A stretch of DNA of 33,812 bases from VGBO01 sp964453335 (GTDB lineage Bacteria > Actinomycetota > Acidimicrobiia > Acidimicrobiales > CAIXPF01). The number at the start of each line of letters is the position of its first letter. The first letter of the stretch is position 1. The position numbers were made by a program, and so were the translations under genes. Under the pieces are notes generated by a model. It was not told the DNA's origin, made no database searches, and saw nothing but the letters and a program-made list of their open reading frames with translations. This document shows positions 31,177 through 33,812 of this stretch, piece after piece. The stretch covers positions 1-33,812 of the forward strand of contig CAYVOK010000032.1 in NCBI GenBank assembly GCA_964453335.1, in the 5' to 3' direction.

Positions 31177-31818
31177 ATGACGCCGGATGTCGTGGCTGCG
31201 GTGACCTGTGTGAACCGGCCGACGGTGGTCTGTTCGGCGCTCGTCGACGCCGGCGCGAGCGACGCGTTGGCCGGCTTCGCGGACTGGGCGATGGGTACGC
31301 CGCTCCGGGTCGCGGTGATCGCCGTCGTGGCGTTCGTCGCGCAGCGCGTGCTCCGGTCGATGCTCGCCCGTGCGCTCGCACGCTGGGAGGCGGCCCAGTC
31401 GCGTGAGGCGACCGGCGTCGACGCCGTTGCACAGCGGCAGCGACTCGTCGGTCGCAAGGGGACGCTCGCCCAGGTCGCGTTCGGTGCGGCGACGGGGTTC
31501 GTGGTGCTGTTCGCGTCCTTCGCCGCGCTCGGCGAGCTCGGGGTGAACCTCGCCCCGTTGCTCGCGTCGGCCGGCGTGGTCGGTGTGGCGATCGGTTTCG
31601 GCGCACAGACGCTCGTGAAGGACTACGTGTCCGGCGCGTTCCTGCTGATCGAGGACCAGCTCGGTGTCGGCGACGTCGTCGACGTCGGGGTCGCGACCGG
31701 TGTCGTCGAGGCGATGTCGTTGCGGCGGGTGCGGATCCGCGACGAGGAGGGCACGGTCTGGCACGTGCCGAACAGTGAGATCCGCCGGGTGGGCAACCGG
31801 TCGCAGCCGTCGCGCTGA
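31177..31818 (+). CDS. Short MscS-family mechanosensitive channel
   Basis: A 213-residue MscS-type inner-membrane channel. Hydrophobic helices lie at about 37-60 and 93-116, followed by the pore helix LAPLLASAGVVGVAIGFGAQTLVKDYVSGAF (from about residue 127), rich in Gly/Ala as in MscS TM3, and the start of the beta domain LIEDQLGVGDVVDV. It ends soon after the VPNSEI motif, so the C-terminal alpha/beta vestibule of E. coli MscS (286 residues) is missing. Such short forms exist and may still gate under osmotic stress. The stop lies 15 bp from the convergent valS stop. The ATG is chosen for its hexamer. Confidence 0.87.
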   Translation: MTPDVVAAVTCVNRPTVVCSALVDAGASDALAGFADWAMGTPLRVAVIAVVAFVAQRVLRSMLARALARWEAAQSREATGVDAVAQRQRLVGRKGTLAQVAFGAATGFVVLFASFAALGELGVNLAPLLASAGVVGVAIGFGAQTLVKDYVSGAFLLIEDQLGVGDVVDVGVATGVVEAMSLRRVRIRDEEGTVWHVPNSEIRRVGNRSQPSR

Positions 31819-31833
31819 GACGTCGGCGCCCGG

Positions 31834-33812
31834 TCAGTCCTCGGCGAGGGTGACCTCGACGGCGAGCTCGTCACCGTCGGTGGTGCGCAGCTCCGCGACG
31901 CCCGACGATTCCATGAGGTCGGCGCGAGCGGCATCGACCGCAGCGCGCGCCCCTGCGGGGGCGGCGACGACCACGAGCGCGACGGGGGCACGCATCGACT
32001 TCTTCGCCTCGGTCTTCGTACGGCGCACGGCGGCGGTGACCTCGCACGCGGTGCGGTACACGTCGGGGTCGGCGTCGGTGCCGGCCGCGGTACGCACCGC
32101 CACCGCGTCGGGCCACGCCGCCCGGTGCACCGATCCGTCCTTCCACCACGACCACACCTCTTCGGTGGCGAATGGAAGGAATGGGGCGAACAGTCGCAGC
32201 AACGTGTCGAGGGCGATCTCGAGGGCGGCGCGGGCAGATGCGGCCGCGTCCGCTCCCTGGCTCGCGTAGGCGCGGCCCTTCACGAGCTCGAGGTAGTTGT
32301 CGCAGAAGTCCCAGAAGAACGCCTCGGTGCGTTCGAGGGCCCGGGCGTAGTCGTACCCGTCGAACGCCGCCGTGGCGTCGTCGACGAGTGCTGCGAGTCG
32401 GGCGAGCAGCGCCTTGTCGAGCGGCGCGGTCACGTCGGCCGGGCTCGTGGGGGCGGCATCGGCACCGCCGAGGCCGAGTGCGAACTTCGACGCGTTCAGC
32501 AGCTTGATGGCGAGGCGGCGGCCGATCTTCATCTGCCCCTCGTCGAACGCGGTGTCGGTACCCGGTCGTGCGGACGCCGACCAGTACCGCACGGCGTCGG
32601 CGCCGTACTGGTCGAAGAGGTGCATCGGGGTGACGACGTTGCCCTTCGACTTCGACATCTTCTTGCGGTCCGGATCGAGGATCCAGCCCGACAGGGCGGC
32701 ATCCGTCCACGGCAGGCTGCCGTGTTCGGCGTGCGCCCGCACGACCGTGGAGAACAGCCACGTCCGGATGATGTCGTGTCCCTGGGGACGCAGGTCCATC
32801 GGGAACACGAGGGAGAACAGTGCCGGGTCGTCTTCCCAGCGGCCTGCGATCTGGGGGGTGAGCGACGAGGTCGCCCACGTGTCCATCACGTCGGGATCGC
32901 CGATGAACCCGCCGGGGACACCCCGCTGATCGGCGGTGTAGCCCGGCGGCACGTCGGTCGACGGGTCGATCGGCAGGACCGACTCGGCGGGGGCGATCGG
33001 ACGGTCGTGGTCGACGCTGCCGTCGGCGTGCAACGGGTACCAGAGCGGGATCGGCACACCGAAGAAGCGCTGACGGGAGATGAGCCAGTCACCGTTGAGA
33101 CCGGCGACCCAGTTCTCGTACCGGTGCCGCATGTGGTCGGGGTGCCACACCAGCGAACGACCACGCTCGATGAGCGCCTCGCGCAGCGCTGCGTCGCGGC
33201 CGCCGTTGCGGATGTACCACTGCCGGGTGGTGACGATCTCGAGCGGACGGCTGCCCTTCTCGAAGAACTTCACCGGGTGGGTGATCGGGCGCGGGTCACC
33301 GACGAGCGCGCCGGACGCCCGGGCGGCCTCGACGACGGCGGTCTGGGCCGGCTTCACGGTCTTGCCGGCGAGTTCGGCGTAGGTCGCACGACCGGCCGGG
33401 TCGGTGATCCAGCTCGGGACCTCGGCGAGGATGCGTCCGTCGTGCCCGACGACGGGGCGTGCCGGCAGGTCGAGTTCGCGCCACCAGATCACGTCGGTCG
33501 TGTCGCCGAACGTGCAGATCATCGCGATGCCGGTGCCCTTCTCGGGGTCGGCGAGCGGGTGGGCGTGGACGGGCACCTCGACACCGAAGACCGGGGTGCG
33601 CACGGTCGTGCCGAACAGTGGCCGGTAGCGGGCGTCGTCGGGATGCGCGACGAGCGCGACACAGGCGGGAAGGAGTTCGGGCCGGGTGGTGTCGATGCGG
33701 ATGTCGCCGCCGCCGTCGGTCCGGGCGAACGCGAGCGTGTGGTAGGCGCCCGGCTGGTCGCGGTCCTCGAGTTCGGCCTGCGCGACGGCGGTGCGGAAGT
33801 CGACGTCCCACA
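31834..33812 (-). CDS. valS: Valyl-tRNA synthetase, C-terminal two thirds (5' end beyond window)
   Basis: 658 residues plus stop are visible; the N-terminal HIGH-containing part is outside. The visible part begins with the CP1 editing domain (RIDTTRPELLPACVAL, GTGIAMICTFGD), then returns to the catalytic domain with NGDWLISRQRFFGVPIPLWY, DVMDTWATSSLTPQI and the KMSKSKGN loop, followed by the anticodon-binding helical domain. It charges tRNA-Val with valine and removes misacylated Thr. RQRFFGVP and TWATSSLTPQ differ from the usual bacterial RQLWWGH form and resemble the archaeal-like type found in some Actinobacteria. The C-terminal coiled-coil arm of the usual form is absent; the protein ends in a short alpha/beta tail. 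Confidence 0.95.
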   Translation of the reverse strand, partial: WDVDFRTAVAQAELEDRDQPGAYHTLAFARTDGGGDIRIDTTRPELLPACVALVAHPDDARYRPLFGTTVRTPVFGVEVPVHAHPLADPEKGTGIAMICTFGDTTDVIWWRELDLPARPVVGHDGRILAEVPSWITDPAGRATYAELAGKTVKPAQTAVVEAARASGALVGDPRPITHPVKFFEKGSRPLEIVTTRQWYIRNGGRDAALREALIERGRSLVWHPDHMRHRYENWVAGLNGDWLISRQRFFGVPIPLWYPLHADGSVDHDRPIAPAESVLPIDPSTDVPPGYTADQRGVPGGFIGDPDVMDTWATSSLTPQIAGRWEDDPALFSLVFPMDLRPQGHDIIRTWLFSTVVRAHAEHGSLPWTDAALSGWILDPDRKKMSKSKGNVVTPMHLFDQYGADAVRYWSASARPGTDTAFDEGQMKIGRRLAIKLLNASKFALGLGGADAAPTSPADVTAPLDKALLARLAALVDDATAAFDGYDYARALERTEAFFWDFCDNYLELVKGRAYASQGADAAASARAALEIALDTLLRLFAPFLPFATEEVWSWWKDGSVHRAAWPDAVAVRTAAGTDADPDVYRTACEVTAAVRRTKTEAKKSMRAPVALVVVAAPAGARAAVDAARADLMESSGVAELRTTDGDELAVEVTLAED

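Noticed and set aside
1..33812. tRNA, rRNA, CRISPR, transposon, prophage or defence island
   Set aside because: No repeats with spacers, no transposase or integrase, and no structural RNA candidate were seen on either strand; all gaps are under 125 bp.

Overview
The window is a very GC-rich (roughly 70% by eye), densely packed bacterial chromosome segment with 28 protein-coding genes, no RNA genes, no insertion sequences, no CRISPR array and no gene-free stretch over 125 bases. The gene set suggests a high-GC actinobacterium: an F420-type luciferase-like oxidoreductase, a DUF3039 protein, several CaiB/BaiF CoA-transferases, OFA-type MFS carriers, crotonases, and a valyl-tRNA synthetase with RQRFFGVP instead of the usual bacterial RQLWWGH motif. 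The mix, rich in acyl-CoA and xenobiotic-type enzymes, would fit Acidimicrobiia, but that is inference.

Layout. 1-5.9 kb: an NYN ribonuclease with two LOTUS domains (cut by the window edge), an alpha/beta-hydrolase-fold protein lacking its nucleophile, a TauE/SafE permease, an LLM oxidoreductase and a DinG/XPD-type iron-sulfur helicase. 5.9-12.7 kb, all minus: a molybdenum hydroxylase large subunit without its partner subunits, an HxlR regulator, a DUF985 cupin, an MFS carrier and a fused double CoA-transferase. 12.8-19.2 kb, all plus: a second CoA-transferase, aconitase, a membrane fatty-acid desaturase and a coupled MFS carrier. 19.2-23.9 kb: a YVTN-type beta-propeller lipoprotein, YchF, an iron-sulfur (6-4)-photolyase and an alpha/beta hydrolase. 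24.0-26.5 kb: an N,N-dimethylformamidase-like protein followed by a small VOC protein. 26.5-33.8 kb: alpha-methylacyl-CoA racemase, a crotonase, SerB, DUF3039, type B ribosomal protein L31, a second crotonase, a short MscS channel and valyl-tRNA synthetase (cut by the window edge).

The strongest pattern not tied to one gene is promoter placement. At 14 of 27 visible starts a TANNNT -10 hexamer ends 6-8 nt before the start codon, as expected for leaderless mRNAs. Three of these hexamers begin with the stop codon of the preceding gene, so genes that look like operon members carry their own promoters. Several starts that lack the adjacent hexamer have a Shine-Dalgarno sequence instead. I used this pattern to choose starts.

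No defence system, phage or obvious new multi-gene machine is visible. The best leads are the leaderless and stop-embedded promoters, the double CoA-transferase whose two halves are degenerate in different places, the hydrolase-fold protein with Gly in place of the nucleophile, two crotonases lacking both catalytic glutamates, and the dimethylformamidase-like/VOC pair. Functions rest on motifs read by eye; no database search was run.
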